The notes beneath the pieces are model-generated. The model searched no databases. It had not been told where the DNA came from and saw only the letters and a program-made list of their open reading frames with translations. Position numbers and translations under genes: made by a program. 64,000 bases of DNA from assembly GCA_001661515.1 (NCBI GenBank), contig LUVW01000001.1, positions 1,620,871-1,684,870 on the forward strand. Reading direction: 5' to 3'. Below are positions 47,701 to 58,894 of the stretch, one piece after another (position 1 is the first letter of the stretch; the number at the start of each line of letters is the position of its first letter). The stretch comes from Capniomyces stellatus. Its lineage: Eukaryota > Kickxellomycota > Harpellomycetes > Harpellales > Legeriomycetaceae.

Positions 47701-49179
47701 AGCTTATTTTTTTTTTTTAAAATACAAATAACAACAAAATTTCTTTTCCAATTTGTTTAAGAAAGAGACGCTTTGTCGAAGTTGCTGTTGAGTTTTAGTT
47801 AATTCTCAGACCATATACCTTGTGCTGTTGACACCCAAAGCTGCTAGTATTTTTATAACCTCTGATAATAGGAATGTAGAGTGCTATAAGCAAGTGGTAT
47901 AAGAAGTAGGTGAGAATCGGCAAATGATGTAGACTGCTGTAAATATCTCGACCCCAAAAAGGTATTACTAATAGTTAAGTTGATAACAGCGCCATGTGGT
48001 TAATTAAAATCAAATAGCCATAAAGTTCAATGTAGACAATACACATATCCGAGTATTGTGCATAAATGATCTACTAATTTCTGATTTAATTATAGTTCTT
48101 TACAAATGATATATCTAATGTTTGTGTTATTTTTGTTTTGTTTTAATATTATGTAAATAGAATAGTAATCAAAATAAACAAATAGTTTCTAAATAATATA
48201 AAAATAGTATTGGCAATAGTAATAGTGATAGTAGTAACAATAATAAAATAATAAAACAAATAATAATAATAAAATATTAATCCTAATAATAATAATAATA
48301 GCAAAATAATAAACCGAGTAATAATAATAATAAAATAATGATTAAGCTATAATAAAATAATTATAATAAGCTAAAGTAATAATAAAATAACAAGAGTAAA
48401 ATAATGATGATAATGATAATAATAAATGAGTAGGTTGACAAATAAAAGCTCTGGATGTATCATAAAAGCATGTTGGAGTTGATTTGTACGTCAACAGATT
48501 AACAAAAAAGATCAATGTTTTTACAGTAGCACTCGTTTAAAATGATGAAAAAATGATATCCGAGTCCTTTAGTCTGGATGACGGTGAAATAGCATTTGTT
48601 TATTGTTGACATAAATAACATTACAACTCTAAAATCAACAATAATCTTGGCACGCTAGTTTATGGGTACCCAAAGTAACAAGTTCGTTCTTGTTGCACTT
48701 AAAATACCGAATAAGCATAACCCATTTTCAGCCATAAAACCAAACACTAGAAAAATTTCCGTGAAATTGTGACCAGGCCGAAAACTGTAATACCTCTTTA
48801 CAATAGAAAAAGACTGAATTAGCTGAAAACCTTGGTCTAGATTTTCTATACAAGGTCGTTTGCCTGGAGAAAAGCAGAAAGAAGCAAGTGATTCTGCAAA
48901 TTTTATGAAGAACGTTATAGGCAAGATTAACAGTGTTTGTTTGCTGAAATACATAAAAATTAGTGTGATGAGAGGAGTCCATTCACTGTAAAGAATGAAG
49001 TAACTTGTGTTTTTAGTGGGTTGTTGGGAGCGATCAAATGATCTACACAGCTTAAATAGTTTAATAGTGCAAAAAAATCCAAAAAAAAAAAGAAAAGATT
49101 TTCGGCTATTACGCAAATGTAAATGCAAAAAAAACAAAAAAAAGCCCATTCGTCCTACTTTTTTCCCAAGCTGGTTTAC
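47701..49179. other. Intergenic with an AAT-rich microsatellite
   Basis: 1.5 kb between the unknown protein and the tRNA. The middle is the AAT tract listed separately. A 164-codon minus-strand frame (48655-49149) is hydrophobic, opens without ATG and has no recognisable family. Confidence 0.5.
48182..48425. repeat. Imperfect AAT/AATAAAAT microsatellite
   Basis: About 240 bases of interrupted ATAATA/AATAAAATAATA units with occasional AGTA and AGCTA interruptions. Confidence 0.85.
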
Positions 49180-49185
49180 AAAAAA
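49180..49185 (-). terminator. RNA polymerase III terminator (T6)
   Basis: Six A on plus, six T on the transcribed strand, nine bases past the 3' end of the tRNA. Confidence 0.7.
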
Positions 49186-49194
49186 TAAATAAAT

Positions 49195-49267
49195 TGCCTT
49201 CTATCGGAATTGAACCGATGACCTTCTGCTTACTAGGCAGACGCTCTGCCAACTGAGCCAAGAAGGC
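49195..49267 (-). tRNA. tRNA-Thr(AGU), second copy
   Basis: Identical over all 73 nt to the gene at 9756-9828, including anticodon loop CTAGTAA. The 5' flank is also shared for about 13 bases (plus-strand AAGTTAAAATTTT directly after the gene). It stands alone with its own T6 terminator, unlike the first copy, which leads a tRNA pair. Confidence 0.95.
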
Positions 49268-49889
49268 AAGTTAAAATTTTTAGAAACCAGTAGTCCATAA
49301 AAAAAACCTTCCGCCAAGTCAGCCGTGCTATTATGCAAAGCGTGGGGATGTGCAAATTTCATGGGTTGTAGATAAGTTGCCTTTTACGAGTGTATTTTTT
49401 TGGTTTGGTAAGTTATAGCACAAGGACAGGAAATAGTTTTGTTTATCTTCAGCACCAAAGAGGATGTGGTAAGAGGCAGACAAAAGATGTACTATAGCCT
49501 GGTTAGTTAGTGTGTCGAGTTAGAATAGTCGAATGTGTCAATTGTAAATCCAAAAGCGGTGGTTTGTGAGACACATTCTTTTTTGTATTGATATTAAGAA
49601 GGGATAGCAAGATACACTTTTTTTAGAAACAGTTTGTAAGAACTAAAGGATACATTAGCTTTGAGATATATAGTTTGTAAAGTATAGGGTAAAGAGAGTT
49701 GAGAAAAGAATAAAGAGAAAAAAGAGTTGATTCGGAAAAAGCAGTATTACAGCTGGGTTATAAATGGGCTTGTTTTTATTCAAATGTGTAAATAAAAAAG
49801 AAAAAAGATTGTGAGACTTGGGAGGGAAATAATCAAAGAAAAAGGAAGAAAAAAAAAGACAACAATGTAATAGTGAGGTTAAAGCCAAA
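49268..49889. other. Spacer between tRNA and NDUFB9
   Basis: AT-rich; probably the 3' region of NDUFB9 and the upstream region of the tRNA. Nothing else recognised. Confidence 0.55.
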
Positions 49890-50341
49890 CTAGTGCTCAA
49901 CTGGAGCCATGTTTTTTTCAAACCACATATTTCGTTCGTGTTTAGAGCCACCAACAGCAGTAGGGTCTAGGTTAAAAGTACAAATCATTAATGACGAGTT
50001 TAGAAAAAAAAAAGAAAGGGAGGGCAAGAAGGAAGTTTGAAAAAGAAAAGTTGGAAAATAAAAGTTGGGGAGAAAATGTTTGAGCAGTTAATAAAAGAGC
50101 ATGGATAGTACTTACATTTGTATGGTAGTGGATGAGAGTAGCGTTCAATAGCCTCTTCTGATTCAGAGAGCAGATTTTGAAGTTGGATTGGATCCATCAC
50201 CTTCTTGTTCTTGTCAAAGTTGTAGCGGATTGCAAGGGCTATTGGGCGGAAGGTGACAGGGTTTGGGTACCAATCCATGGCAGTTAGCAGGGCCTTTTTG
50301 TACAGTCTTTTGACATATTTCGTATTGGCTGGGATAGACAT
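49890..50341 (-). CDS. NDUFB9: Complex I LYR subunit NDUFB9 (B22)
   Basis: Two exons read downward (50341-50116, 49966-49890) give 100 residues. YVKRLYKKALLTAMDWY carries the LYR-type motif; FRPIALAIRYNFDKNKKV and LQNLLSESEEAIERYSHPLPY follow the B22 pattern, and exon 2 adds YPTAVGGSKHERNMWFEKN, the conserved Pro-Tyr-x-x-Pro...Gly-Gly...Arg-Asn stretch. NDUFB9 is an accessory subunit of the distal membrane arm of complex I and binds mitochondrial acyl carrier protein. A TTTTAG acceptor-like site lies one base before the ATG, so an intron in the 5' leader is possible. Its presence implies the organism keeps complex I. Confidence 0.93.
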
Positions 50342-51719
50342 CCTAAAAGTTTAAAGTAGCTAGGAGTGTTAGAAATCAAGTTAGAGAGTGTGGGATTAAT
50401 TATGTGCATACTTTTGTTTTTATCCTTTTCTTTGAATTGTCTCAATTTAGCATTTCTTTTTTGAGCAACAAAACCAAAAAAAAAAAAATTCAAAAAAAAC
50501 GAGTAGCGTTTGCTATTTTAGTCCATGTTTGGATCGCGTGTTATACATATCTTGGAAATGGAAATGATCAAGTAAATGAATAGATTAGGATGTGACAGAT
50601 AAGAGTCGGATTATTAATTCTCCAATTGTGGTTTTGAAAAGTAGAAAAACCTCACATATGCTGAACTCATTTGCCACGTTATGATTCAAAATCCATGTGT
50701 GTGTATGTGTGTGTGTATGTGGTTGGTTTTAATCTTACAAAGCAATGCCCTTTTTAAATAAATAAAAACAAAACAAGGGAATCGCTCTTAATCTGTAAAT
50801 CAAGGTGATAAATTGTCTGTATATGTCGACAAATATACTTTAGATATTTCAATCCTTGCTGAATCCATAATATAAAAAACAAAATGGATATAGTATACTC
50901 TGAAGTACAAGAAAACTATAAGGAGAAACGGACAAGTGTAAGAAAAGAGGATATTCGAGTCGATCATGGACCAAATAAAATCGTGACTTACTTTTTATTA
51001 CTTTTTTGCTGGCGATGCGGGATTGATTTGTTTATTGTAATCCTGTAGTTTTTAACTGTATATAATTTGAATAGAATGGAAGTAAAAGCAAAAGGTGATG
51101 GATAAGCAGAATAAAAGGATTTAAAATTCTAAATCTTAGTTTCCAATTAACAAGAACCAAGTTCCTTTTGGTTAAGCCAAATTAATAATTAAAAATTGGG
51201 GGGGGGGGGGGGGGGGNNNNNNNNNNNGGGGGGGGGGGGGGTGGAGTTGAATGATGAGCAAGATAGATAGTGTTTTTACTCGTTGCATAGATTTCCTGAT
51301 TATTTTTTTTATATATATATATTTTTACTAGCACTCGGGTTTTGTCAGCTCTTTTATTGGAGATAAATCCATTTTCAATTAGAAAAAATAAGCCAAAACT
51401 AGTAAACAATTAAAAATTGCAGTTGATAAACCGAAAAGGTGTTGGTATTCATACGGATAAAACCAAAGTTAAAGATAGTAAATTTATGATAGGATGGTTT
51501 CTGCGGTGATTGGGGAGAGAGAGAAAAAAAGGATGAGGGTTGTGAGATGAGTTTAAATTTGTGTTGAGGAGCCAAATTCAGAAATAGAATCCAAGATGGC
51601 AAAAAACAGACAAGCAAGCATAAAGTATTTTTTCTTTTCTATTCTTTTTAAAAAAAAAAGTTATACGCAAGTGATGGTAAAAAAAAGAACAGGGAAAAAG
51701 AGGACAAAGGTTGGAAAAC
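50342..51719. other. Intergenic with a poly-G gap
   Basis: 1.4 kb of AT-rich DNA containing a GT repeat near 50695-50725 and the G-run gap at 51198-51241. No gene recognised. Confidence 0.6.
51198..51241. repeat. Poly-G tract containing an assembly gap (11 N)
   Basis: 19 G, eleven N, 14 G. Like the poly-C gap at 33770 it lies in a homopolymer on one strand, so the true length is unknown. Confidence 0.95.
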
Positions 51720-52697
51720 TTAGTATTTGATTTTTGGAGCAACGCGCATAAACATAATCATAACAAAGAAAACAGCAACGACAACAGCAATGAGCAGCCA
51801 AGTGTAACCGGTTGTGCTCCATGCCTTGGCTCTGAATTTGTTTAGTCTTCCGCCTTGTTTGGTTAGTGATGAGAGGTTTTTTGAGGTGATTTCGCTTGCT
51901 TCTTGGATGATAACGTTGTCTTTTTTAATTTCTTGGCCAAACATGACAGTGTTATTTTTGAGTTGTTTAGCCATTTCGAGCAGTTCGTTGGTTAAGTTGT
52001 TTTGGGTTTGTTTTTGGTTCTTTATGATTGTGTCTACTAGACCAACATCCAATTCGCTGTTTTGGTTTTCGGTTTGGGGTCCGGTCTGGAATGATGAGGA
52101 GCTGTTGAGATTTGAGAATAGCTCCTTTCGTTCAGTTGAAGACTTCAGTTTTGAATCCATAAGTTTGTCCATTTTAACATTCCGCTTCTTCAGATCTGAA
52201 CTGGACTCGTTTATATCTCTAGCTAATTTATCGGCAACAGTGGTAACCTTGGCCGCCTCACTCGCGCTTGTGTTTGTTTTCGCGCTTTTTGAATCGGTGT
52301 AGGGTGCTGAATCGTTATGATCAGCCTCAGAGTCAATATCCGACTCGGAATCGACTTTTAATTCTTTAGTTTGCAAGCTGGAAGCATCAATGGGGTCAGG
52401 TTGGGTTTGGAATTCCGAGTTTATTCTTGTTATAGTTGAATACACATCCTGCACTCTGTGTTTGTAAACATCGGTCCAGTCAATGTCGCCTAGCTCGGCA
52501 TATTGTATTTTGACCTTGTCGTAAAGCTCTTGCAAGCAAGAAAGATTATTTTTTAGATTTGATAGCTCCAGAGCCTTGGCTTCTAGCAGAGATGGGGTTT
52601 GGTTGAGGATGTTGAGGTCAGGCTTTTTGTCAAACTTTTCTAGTTGAGATTCTAGGCGTAGAATAAACCTGGTCAAGTAGATCTCTTCAGTAAGCAT
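51720..52697 (-). CDS. USE1: Use1-type SNARE of Golgi-to-ER transport
   Basis: Intronless, 325 residues from the ATG of MLTEEIYLTRFIL; the frame runs six codons further to a TTG. The SNARE helix LTNELLEMAKQLKNNTVMFG...EIKKDNVIIQEASEIT is that of Use1, including the Asp at the zero layer in place of Gln. It is followed by LNKFRAKAW and a C-terminal anchor (TWLLIAVVVAVFFVMIMFM) ending RVAPKIKY, like the RIMPKLK end of human USE1. Use1 works at the ER with Sec20, Ufe1 and Sec22. The N-terminal 120 residues are helical; the middle is Ser/Asp-rich and disordered. Length exceeds the animal form by about 65 residues. Confidence 0.92.
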   Translation of the reverse strand: MLTEEIYLTRFILRLESQLEKFDKKPDLNILNQTPSLLEAKALELSNLKNNLSCLQELYDKVKIQYAELGDIDWTDVYKHRVQDVYSTITRINSEFQTQPDPIDASSLQTKELKVDSESDIDSEADHNDSAPYTDSKSAKTNTSASEAAKVTTVADKLARDINESSSDLKKRNVKMDKLMDSKLKSSTERKELFSNLNSSSSFQTGPQTENQNSELDVGLVDTIIKNQKQTQNNLTNELLEMAKQLKNNTVMFGQEIKKDNVIIQEASEITSKNLSSLTKQGGRLNKFRAKAWSTTGYTWLLIAVVVAVFFVMIMFMRVAPKIKY

Positions 52698-52968
52698 GGT
52701 GGTAAATATATACAATTGAGATTGAATGGGTAAATTAGAAGCTGATAATAAAAAGAAAACAAAAGGAAAATTGAATTTAGGGAAGAGTGAGAAGAATATA
52801 TTTGGATTTAAAAAAAGTAGAGGAAAGAAACGAGACTGAATTGGAAGTGAATTTATTGGATATTGGATATTGATATTGGAAAATGTGTATTGAAATTGAA
52901 TAAAAAAAAAAAAAAAAGGGGGGAGAAAGTTATTGTTAACAAGTTGAAAAAATAAATAAATAAAGAGA

Positions 52969-55840
52969 TTAAAGAACCAAATGAGCTTGTAGCGGAAGAA
53001 TTATATCGCGGTCATTTTGCAAAACAACAGAATGTAGTCTACCTTTAAAAGTGTATTGAATAGAAAGTTCAGGGGAGTTGTAGGAACCGGTAACCAGATC
53101 AGCAGGCATGGAGAAGTTTTGTTTGACCCAAAGGGCCCAGCGACGCAAAAAGTCAGAGTTTTGAGAGTTGCTTATGGTAGTGGTAGTGGGGTGGGACGAC
53201 CAGTTGGTGATTGGGTTGTAGAAACCGACGATTTCTTGGAGGCCAGATTTAGGGGCGGGAATGACAAGTTGGCTCTGAGAAACAAGAGCCATTAGGACGT
53301 TTGTGACGTTGATGGTCAGACTAGGGACGTTTAATTGGCCATAAACAGCGTTGGTTATTACAAGGCCATTGGATTTGAGTTCGTTGGAAGATTTAGTTTG
53401 GCTGATGGCACGCATAATCAGATTTGCCTTTTCACATTCTCTTTTCCTCAGCTCGTGTCGCTGCCTACGCGAGTTTTCCAAATCAAGCATTCTTTGTTTC
53501 AGTCTGGAAATTCTCTGTGGCCTATTGACCAGGTAATTGTAGGCAAACACAAGCACAGTTGGGTACATAATCGTGTTGAATAGCAGTTCGCCCTCAAGAA
53601 CCGGACTGATCAGTAGCGGAACCCTGATGACCTGACCAAGCCGGCTGTACTTGAATGTAATTGTCATTCCGACATTGAACCCAAATTCAACCTTGTACCC
53701 AAACGACGTAAACTCGTTGTAGTCCACATCGCCTCCCAAATGCACCACCACCGCCTGGGCCGAATTTATCTGCGCCCTGTTTTGCTGGTGCACAGACCTC
53801 AACATCTGCAGGTACTCGCCCGAGTTTCCAGACTCCACAAGCGGCACGTGTTTTCCAGCTACCACAACCGTTGCCCCAGCATTCATCGAAAACGTCGAGT
53901 CGAACTGGTGCGTCGCCACTACCCCAACTTGCTGCTGTGGCACCGACAGAGTCACCGAGCTCTGCACACTAGTGTCCCCAAACACCGTCCCCGCAACCCC
54001 AAACGTCACCCCGTGGAACTCTCTAGCATAAGTTCTTGCTGGAATCGCATTTGTGTTTGCCTTCATCCTCGCCTTCTTCACCCTCTCCTCCTCCTCCTGC
54101 ACACTCAGCTTCTTCTTGAACCTTGTCGGTGACTCCTCCCAAATCGGCCCAAACTTATACTGGTTGCCCGTTCTTATAGTCACAAACCCCGTCATTGACT
54201 TTGATATCAGGTGCCCATACGTCGCTGTTATCGAGGGCGGCGTTTTGAGTCTTAATGAGTGGAATGTTGTCTGGAAGTTGTAAAACGAGTCACTGTTTAC
54301 CTGCACTGACCTTTTTATCGTTGCTGTGTGTGGCGTCAGAAGATTTGTTGACACTTCAACTGACGCTCCCGGCGAGTCCGAGTACTTTAGCCCTACTCCT
54401 ATCCCTCCCGCCCCACTGCTCCCCTTCAGCACCGAAGATCCCGAGAAATTCAGGCTCACTCCATCGCTAACCGGAACGTTAAACGAGTGTTTTGCCACAA
54501 ATTTTGTTCGCACTACCTTGTTAATAACATCCTCAACGTCTCTAATCGCCTTCGTCCTCATGTTTCGCTCCAACAATTGCTTGCTCACTTCTTCGCTCGT
54601 CAGCAAACACGCATTCAGCTCAACTTTGATCTCTGATTTTGACCCTACCATGTTTGCTATTATCTTTTCTTTTTGCTCATTTGCCTTTTGCTCGTACTCT
54701 TTCAGAAACTCCGCCTTTGTCTTCGTCCTTGCCCCCACTTCCAGCTTTGCCGAAACTCCCTTCTCTCCCAACGCATCATACGACGCTCTGGACACCGGGT
54801 CAATCAGAACCTCGTACGCCTTTTGAATATCGTGAAACATTATTGATGCCCACTGCCTCGACTCTACATCCTTGTGCTTGTCCGGGTGAAACAATCTACT
54901 GCTCTTCCTATAAGCCTCGCGTATTTCCTCCTCACTCGCCTATTATCACCACCATCGTCATTACCACCATTAGTATCCCCATTCAATATCCACATTACTG
55001 TCGTTTAGAAAATACAATTGATTCACTAAAACCTTGAATCACCACGTGGCTATTCAACCATCCATATTTTGTAAAAAAGTCAAGCAAATTGGTTCAAACA
55101 ATAAAAATATACTCTAGCCTTACGTCCTCTTTAATATTCAATATCGAGTAATAATTCTTTCCCCCTTCCTCTTGCTCGCGTTGTAATTCCTTTTCTGCAT
55201 CTTCAACCCACTCTTCCAGCTTCATTTTCTCAATCAACCTGATACTTTCACCTGTGCTGTTCGCTGTACCTTCAAATGTCTCTCTAATGTTGTTGGAAAC
55301 TGGCTTATTACCCTGCACACCACCAAGATACCCATTATCATTATCCTTGTCCTTGTTCTTGTCCTTGACTTTTGGCTCTTTCTCCGATTCTTTTCTTTTG
55401 TCGTCTGGTTCCTGTACAGTTCCTTGTACTTTAACATCAACTTCTTTAACATCAACTTCTTTAACATCAACTTCTTTTGCTTCCAAGCCTTCCTGCTCAG
55501 GTATCAAAACAAATCCAAGTTCCGAATCAGTTTCGAGATTGGTTGTTGAATCGGCAAGTTCACCATCTGCCATACCGTCACCTTTTTCTACCGGATTATC
55601 GCTGTGCTGGTTGTCAGTCTGATCAATGATTTCAATTGGGCTGTTCTCTTTTTCTAAATCGAGTTGGTCCTGTTCCTTTGACGGCGTTTGGCTTGAACTT
55701 GAAGGTGTTTCATTAATTGAACTTGTACTAGCCTCGTCGCTTTGAACTTCTGGTTTACTGCTCGTCGCTGCTGAACTATCTTCATTGCCCTTTTTTCCCT
55801 TATTACTCTTGTTTTTGGTTTTCTTTTTACTATTGCTCAT
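52969..55840 (-). CDS. DNAJC11: DNAJC11-type J-domain protein
   Basis: Two exons read downward (55840-55124, 54939-52969) give 895 residues. The J domain spans the junction: NYYSILNIKED, then ASEEEIREAYRKSSRLFHPDKH with the HPD motif and a typical DIQKAYEVLIDPVSRASYD end. A DUF3395-like C-terminal region with beta-rich middle (FHGVTFGVAGTVFGD, GYKVEFGFNVGM) and the end ELSIQYTFKGRLHSV matches DNAJC11, a mitochondrial outer-membrane protein associated with MICOS and cristae. The animal protein is about 560 residues with the J domain at the very N-terminus; here about 225 acidic, disordered residues precede it, including three EVDVK repeats. The beta-rich middle would fit the beta-barrel-like part proposed for this family. 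Confidence 0.9.
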
Positions 55841-56230
55841 TTTGCTTGCTTAAATCTAGCTTACTAGTACGAGGTTTGTTCTATTTAGTATGAACTTGAG
55901 CTTTTTCAAACTCTACGTTCTTTTTTCTTTATCTAATACTCTCAATTCTTTTAGCCAAGTCTTTTTTATTATTTTTTTTTTTACTGCATTATAATTTCTT
56001 TTTTTACTATAATTTGCTAATCAATAAATCAAGTCAATCAATCGTTTTCATTTAACATTTACATCATTTCTTCACAAAACAAAAAATAAACAACGTTTTG
56101 GTCAATTATACAATGGGCTAGTCAATTTATTTTAAAATAATAATAATAATAATAATAAAATAATAATCAAGGGCGTAGATTAATTAGTTAAAACAAAAGA
56201 AACAACAGATGGTCAATATGCTAGGCGGCT
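55841..56230. other. Spacer between two minus-strand genes
   Basis: AT-rich, with an AATAAT microsatellite at about 56138-56165. Contains the DNAJC11 promoter and the peptidase 3' end. Confidence 0.6.
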
Positions 56231-58894
56231 TTAGACCTTGGTGTACATGACAGAGATAGCCCTCATCCAGTCGTCAAACTCGCAACTAATGCCACAAATC
56301 CCATATCCATAGGGAGGTGTCACTGTGGTTAGGCCACCGCCATCGCCACCAACCATCCCGGTGGTCACACCGCTGCAGCCAATAAACTCAAGAGCATCGA
56401 TCCACCCTCCACACCTGACCTTGATAGTGGCAATGGAGTCACCGTTTCCAAACTGGCACATTCTCATTTTTGCCTTGTTGGAGCAGTTTCCAAGACAGTG
56501 GCTGGCACCGTCACTGGTGATAAGCTGGATGCCCACTATCATAGAGTAATGCTGGTGCTGGTAAATGTTTATTTGGGTCAGCTGGGCCAAGTTCAAGTCT
56601 TCGTTTTTGGTGCTGTTGGAGGTTGGGGCAAAGTGGACTTCGTACTTTGAGTTTTTGGGTTCAGATCTGCCCATTGGGAACGTTGAGAACATGTTGAAGG
56701 CTGAGGATATAGACACGCAGCTTTCACCGTGCAGCTTCAAGATGTTTTTGATTTCTGTGTGGCCTGTACCTCTGACTGTGGCCATCAGATTCCACTCCTT
56801 TGTTGTTCCATCGTCCATCAAAACCTGTTTCATCCGGTCCAGGTCCACGTAGACCAGCGTTGGGTTCTCGTAAATGCGTTCCTCCTCGCACATGGTCATC
56901 ACGTTTCCATACCTCCTACCATCCAGATTCTCGGCAGTGTACTCAAAGTGGTATCTGTACTCCTCGCCTATCATCCACTCCACCATCACCAGCCCCGAGT
57001 CGCAGCTCAGAAACAGTCCGTTGTCCACATAGTAGGCCACTACATTCAACGACTCGTTCGGGATCTCTGGCTCGTGCGGCAACCTCAGACATGGGTGGTA
57101 CCTCAGCCGTACAATATCGGTTCTGTGCCAGTGTGCCCCGTCCTCTTGCAATGGCGTTATTGGCCCCGCATTTCTTGGTTCAACCACGCTAAATGTTCTG
57201 TTCAGGTTGTCAAATCCACGTGACATAATCCCGCTTGGCGTGTGCGGCATTGTCATCAGGTGTCCAACTTCGTGCAGGAACGCTCCTATCCCCACGTTTG
57301 CTGCCTTCCAATACTCTTTTGTTGGGTTTCCGTCGTCTGAAAGAATCTGCGTGTCCACCTTGCTAACATCGTTAAACGCCCCCACTATCTCCTCCACGTG
57401 CCTCGGCCACCCAAAAGTCAAGTGAGACCCAAACACTGCCTGTCTTCTGTTCCCGCCTCCTCCTCCCAGCGCTGCATGGGCCATTGCCACTTTGTTTTTT
57501 GGATCCCACGTCGAGTCAATGCTCATCGCTGCAACATAGTGCGCCTTGTTATTGTCAAATGGCCCCTGGATGCTGTCAAACGACCTTGTTGCAATGCTGA
57601 ACTGATCGTCGTTGATCTTTCTCTTAAACCCTGCCGGCTCTTTCCACTGCTGGCTCCTTTCCTCCGTCCTGATCTCCTTCACGCTCAGCTCCGACCGCAC
57701 CACGTGGATCTTTGCCGCCATCCTGCTAACACTATCCTGATTCGTCATCGTGTCCGGCACACACTCCTCTTCGTACCTAAACGTCCTCCACCCAAATCCA
57801 TTTCTGTGCATTTGCTCCGCTGTAAACATCTGCCAAATATACGCCGCACACCGCATCTTCTTTAACGCCGTTTCGAAATCGTTCTTGCCCGGCCCCCTAT
57901 GGTCTAAATCTGTATCAAATGTCCCTTCTGAGTCCTTGCCCATCACCACTGCCAAAAGCAACGGCGGGTTGTACACTGCCGGCTCCATATTGATCGTCAG
58001 CTGGTCCTCCATCTCTCTCCCCTCATCTGCCACATACTTTATTAACACCTTGTTTTCTCCCTTCTCCAGCTCCACTATCGCTTTAAACACTCCATCCACC
58101 CCAATATATTCCAATGTTGGAAAGTGCTCATGGCTCACAATCACTTTCCCACTCCCTTTACATGGCGTCTTCAACTCTCCAAATACAATCAAAAACCTTT
58201 GGTGCACCAAGTCTCCTTGCTTAACATTATGGAACCACATGTGCTCGCCAGCCCCCAGCCTTGCCCTCTCCATTGCTACCATCCCGCTGTCCATAGCATA
58301 CTCTCTTGCCCCACCTGATCCTCCTGTATTTTCAACCCCTCTGCTCTGACTCTTGTTTGCATCCACATTTCCTCCTACATCATTTGCCCCTACCACAGCG
58401 TCCGCTTTATTGCCGCCATTCTCCGCGTTACCCAATGGCTGTGCAGTAACCGTCACATAGTCTTGGCTAATTGCATTTATTGTTGGCATTGGTGCTTCTG
58501 GTTCCAGGGTTGGCATTGGTGGATGTTGCATAGCTTCGCCTTCTACTGGGAATCCAGGCTGTGGAAAATTCATTTGCTGCTGAGCAAGAATATGGGGGCT
58601 CACAAACCCTATTTCTGGCGGCTGTGCCGATGAGTGCATTCCAGGGTTTATAAATCCATACTGCTGCTCCTGGTCACTGTTTCCCACATTCTGTGGCACT
58701 TGTGGCGAGGGAAATCCCACACTTGCTGTGTTACTCCCAGCCCCAGCACCGTCGTTACTCGGATTGTTCGCATTGGGATTATATGGATTTGTTCTAGAAC
58801 TGCTGCCTGGCCCATTGTTCACTGGCTCGCTTCTCTCCTTTTCCTTTCTACCCAACTTCTCAAACATTTCTTTTAGCTTTGAAACTGTCGACAT
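56231..58894 (-). CDS. Zinc metallopeptidase (YIL108W type) with jacalin-like domain
   Basis: Intronless, 887 residues, ATG start. Residues 1-210 are Pro/Asn/Gln-rich and disordered. The catalytic motif FLHEVGHLMTMPH near residue 540 is the long HExxHxxxxxH zinc site of metzincin-like peptidases, followed by SGIMSRGFDNLNRTF with a Met-turn-like SGIMS. Domain order and the AYIWQMFTAEQMHRNGFGWR segment match the fungal putative peptidase family containing yeast YIL108W. Residues about 770-887 (HCLGNC..., IDALEFIGCSGV, GGDGGG, PYGYGICGI, DDWMRAISVMY) form a jacalin-like lectin fold, with which this peptidase is combined in many fungi. No signal peptide, so it is probably intracellular. Gly at position 8 of the HExxHxxGxxH form is Thr here. 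Substrates are unknown. Confidence 0.88.
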   Translation of the reverse strand: MSTVSKLKEMFEKLGRKEKERSEPVNNGPGSSSRTNPYNPNANNPSNDGAGAGSNTASVGFPSPQVPQNVGNSDQEQQYGFINPGMHSSAQPPEIGFVSPHILAQQQMNFPQPGFPVEGEAMQHPPMPTLEPEAPMPTINAISQDYVTVTAQPLGNAENGGNKADAVVGANDVGGNVDANKSQSRGVENTGGSGGAREYAMDSGMVAMERARLGAGEHMWFHNVKQGDLVHQRFLIVFGELKTPCKGSGKVIVSHEHFPTLEYIGVDGVFKAIVELEKGENKVLIKYVADEGREMEDQLTINMEPAVYNPPLLLAVVMGKDSEGTFDTDLDHRGPGKNDFETALKKMRCAAYIWQMFTAEQMHRNGFGWRTFRYEEECVPDTMTNQDSVSRMAAKIHVVRSELSVKEIRTEERSQQWKEPAGFKRKINDDQFSIATRSFDSIQGPFDNNKAHYVAAMSIDSTWDPKNKVAMAHAALGGGGGNRRQAVFGSHLTFGWPRHVEEIVGAFNDVSKVDTQILSDDGNPTKEYWKAANVGIGAFLHEVGHLMTMPHTPSGIMSRGFDNLNRTFSVVEPRNAGPITPLQEDGAHWHRTDIVRLRYHPCLRLPHEPEIPNESLNVVAYYVDNGLFLSCDSGLVMVEWMIGEEYRYHFEYTAENLDGRRYGNVMTMCEEERIYENPTLVYVDLDRMKQVLMDDGTTKEWNLMATVRGTGHTEIKNILKLHGESCVSISSAFNMFSTFPMGRSEPKNSKYEVHFAPTSNSTKNEDLNLAQLTQINIYQHQHYSMIVGIQLITSDGASHCLGNCSNKAKMRMCQFGNGDSIATIKVRCGGWIDALEFIGCSGVTTGMVGGDGGGLTTVTPPYGYGICGISCEFDDWMRAISVMYTKV

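Noticed and set aside
48655..49149. 164-codon hydrophobic minus-strand frame
   Set aside because: Phe/Leu/Ser-rich reading of an A-rich strand, no ATG start in good context and no family resemblance.
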